Assembly: GCF_011762045.1 (NCBI RefSeq)
Contig: NZ_JAASQS010000009.1
Span: 1-64,000, forward strand
Source of the DNA: Rhizomicrobium electricum
GTDB taxonomy: Bacteria; Pseudomonadota; Alphaproteobacteria; Micropepsales; Micropepsaceae
DNA length: 64,000 bases
Reading direction: 5' to 3'
The translations under genes and the position numbers were made by a program. Positions 62,754 through 64,000 of this stretch are shown here, one piece after another. The notes beneath the pieces are model-generated. The model made no database searches. It was not told where the DNA came from and saw nothing but the letters and a program-made list of their open reading frames with translations. Position 1 is the stretch's first letter; every line of letters starts with the position of its first letter.

Positions 62754-63368
62754 TTGAGGTTCCATCAGTTCCTCGGCGACCACTTCGACTTGCCGCTGTG
62801 GCGGCGGGTGGGGATCAGCATTGCCGTTCTGGCGCTGCACATCGCGGTCTTCTCGGGTTTGTTGGCGATGCGTATCGTCGACGTGGAACCTCCGGCCACG
62901 CGGCGGGAACCGGCAATGACCTACATCACACTGCCGCGCATGGAACCCGCCAGACCGATGCGTGCGAAAGCCAAGATTCACACCGGCGGTCCGGCTTTTT
63001 TCAATCCCTATACGTTCCACATCTTTACCTTCGCCCCTCCGGGACAGAACGCCATCACCATTGTACCGCCTGTGCCGCGTATCGCTGATGAAACGAAGCG
63101 ATGCCCATCGACCCTGCGGCCGGGTACGCCCGAATGGAAAAGGCGATGCGTTCCCATTCCTCCGCCGGTGAAATACGAGGATGGTACGGTGGAATTCTCG
63201 CTGGTGCCGCGCGATTCCCCGGCCTTCAAGCGGTGGGAAGCCGAACTCAAGAAGCGCAACAGCCCGGTCGAGCTGCCGTGCACTTATGTCCGCACCGATC
63301 CAGCAACCAACATCAAGTCGAACATGGCCGACATTGGTTGCGCCATGCGCAAATGGCTTGGACGCTAA
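62754..63368 (+). CDS. Hypothetical protein with one N-terminal membrane segment
   Basis: This 204-residue frame starts at TTG 62754 with a short lead, a hydrophobic helix at about residues 20-40 (VGISIAVLALHIAVFSGLLAM), then a proline- and charge-rich region without recognised motifs. Cysteines appear in RCPSTL, RCVPIPP, PCTYV and GCAMRK and might form disulfides in a periplasmic domain. No family is recognised. The start is weak, with only a distant GGTGAAG. The stop overlaps the convergent methyltransferase gene. Confidence 0.5.
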   Translation: MRFHQFLGDHFDLPLWRRVGISIAVLALHIAVFSGLLAMRIVDVEPPATRREPAMTYITLPRMEPARPMRAKAKIHTGGPAFFNPYTFHIFTFAPPGQNAITIVPPVPRIADETKRCPSTLRPGTPEWKRRCVPIPPPVKYEDGTVEFSLVPRDSPAFKRWEAELKKRNSPVELPCTYVRTDPATNIKSNMADIGCAMRKWLGR

Positions 63369-64000
63369 AGTTTCTGCTCCTTCACGCCCAGCGCATCGGC
63401 GAGCCGCATCTTGGCGCTGCCGGGGCGCAACGGTTTGGGTTGGCTTTCGTGCGGCGCCCAGCCGGTGAGATAGACGATATCGAAGGTCGCGCGCAGGCGG
63501 CCGTCGAGATCGGCGTGGTGCTCCTGATAATGCGCGATCGTTGCCGCCAGCGTGTCGCGGCGCAGCCGTCCGAGCCGGCCGGTGAGGGCACTCGTTTCGC
63601 CCATCACGCGGAGATCGCGGACCAGTCCGAAGAAATCGCGGTAGCGTACCGTCGTGCGTTCGAGATCGGCGACCGGCATGGCGAACACGGCCCGCTGCAG
63701 CAGGCTGCCGAGATCGCGCACATCGGCCATCGGTGCCACGCGCGGAGAGATGCCGCCGGTCGTGGCCGCTTCGCCTGCCGCGAGGCTGTCGCGCAGTTCG
63801 TGCAAAGTCGCGCCGCCCAAGACCGCGCCGATGAACAGCCCGTCCGGCTTCAGAGCACGCCGGATTTGCACCAGCGCCCCCGGCAGGTCGTTGACCGCGT
63901 GCAACTCGAGAACGCTCACGGCAAGGTCGAACCCATCGCTAACCTCCGCAGGCGCCGTCAATTGCTCATTGATGTCGAAAACGGCCACCTGCCATGCCGT
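63365..64000 (-). CDS. BioC/NDUFAF5-like SAM methyltransferase (5' end beyond window)
   Basis: At least 212 C-terminal residues are visible: the motif FDLAVSVLELHAVNDLPGALVQIRRALKPDGLFIGAVLGG, then RYRDFFGLVRDLRVMGE and the C-terminal DIVYLTGWAPHESQPKPL. This matches the BioC-like methyltransferase found near mutT in alphaproteobacteria. The SAM-binding motif I lies outside the window, and the frame stays open to base 64000. The exact substrate is unknown. Confidence 0.8.
   Translation of the reverse strand, partial: TAWQVAVFDINEQLTAPAEVSDGFDLAVSVLELHAVNDLPGALVQIRRALKPDGLFIGAVLGGATLHELRDSLAAGEAATTGGISPRVAPMADVRDLGSLLQRAVFAMPVADLERTTVRYRDFFGLVRDLRVMGETSALTGRLGRLRRDTLAATIAHYQEHHADLDGRLRATFDIVYLTGWAPHESQPKPLRPGSAKMRLADALGVKEQKL

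Overview
This 64 kb window is chromosomal DNA from a high-GC (roughly 60-65%) alphaproteobacterium. The gene content and order point to this class: a SUV3-type helicase, S4-domain protein, FdxA and CarD run; cobT-cobS-J-domain-bolA-corC-aroB-aroK-xerD; SecA next to ArgJ; and MutT near a BioC-like methyltransferase. A PEP-CTERM protein, AdhE and many secreted peptidases suggest a free-living facultative organism, perhaps of the Rhizomicrobium/Micropepsaceae type. That placement is a low-confidence inference. I see no rRNA, tRNA, CRISPR array or prophage.

Layout. 1-150: the last codons of an IS110-family transposase abutting a dispersed palindromic repeat. 150-4100: cytochrome b561, SDR oxidoreductase, rhodanese, secreted nuclease-like protein and small membrane proteins. 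4100-9500 (minus strand): helicase, S4 protein, ParD-like protein, methionine aminopeptidase, 7Fe ferredoxin and CarD. 9900-19000: methylmalonyl-CoA mutase, an aspartyl-protease-like protein, ketopantoate reductase, a tandem pair of S9 peptidases and a DUF3108 protein. 19000-28800: L28, a membrane protein, a CE7-type esterase and a PEP-CTERM phosphoesterase, then cobT-cobS-J-domain, bolA and corC. 29000-33700: aroB-aroK diverging from a small membrane protein, a secreted proline-rich protein and xerD. 33800-43600: an accessory stretch with a pentapeptide-repeat protein, DgkA-like kinase, DUF1501/DUF1800 pair, dicarboxylate symporter, chemoreceptor, aldo/keto reductase and LysR regulator. 43600-44700: about 1.1 kb of repeat-rich DNA without a convincing gene. 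44700-53300: accA, a GT-C-like membrane protein, a CsgG/SH3 protein, a methyltransferase, secA and argJ. 53400-64000: a lone lpxD, M15 peptidase, adhE, exported RidA-like protein, glycosyltransferase, mutT overlapping a Flp pilin frame, a RuBisCO-like protein with a cupin, a hypothetical protein and a partial methyltransferase.

How the genes connect. CobS/CobT (cobalt insertion in aerobic B12 synthesis) and the B12-dependent mutase share the window. AroK/AroB feed the shikimate pathway. AccA, LpxD, the DgkA-like kinase and the M15 peptidase serve the envelope, with SecA for export. The RuBisCO-like protein and translationally coupled cupin most resemble the Rhodospirillum rubrum shunt that turns methylthioadenosine-derived sugar phosphate into deoxyxylulose phosphate.

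Intergenic DNA is rich in at least five different palindromic or tandem repeat families, one touching the IS110 remnant. The best leads are the RuBisCO-like protein/cupin pair, the ParD-like/Map operon with three tandem 11-bp operator-like repeats, the Flp pilin frame overlapping mutT, the PEP-CTERM phosphoesterase beside an esterase, and the IS110/palindrome junction.
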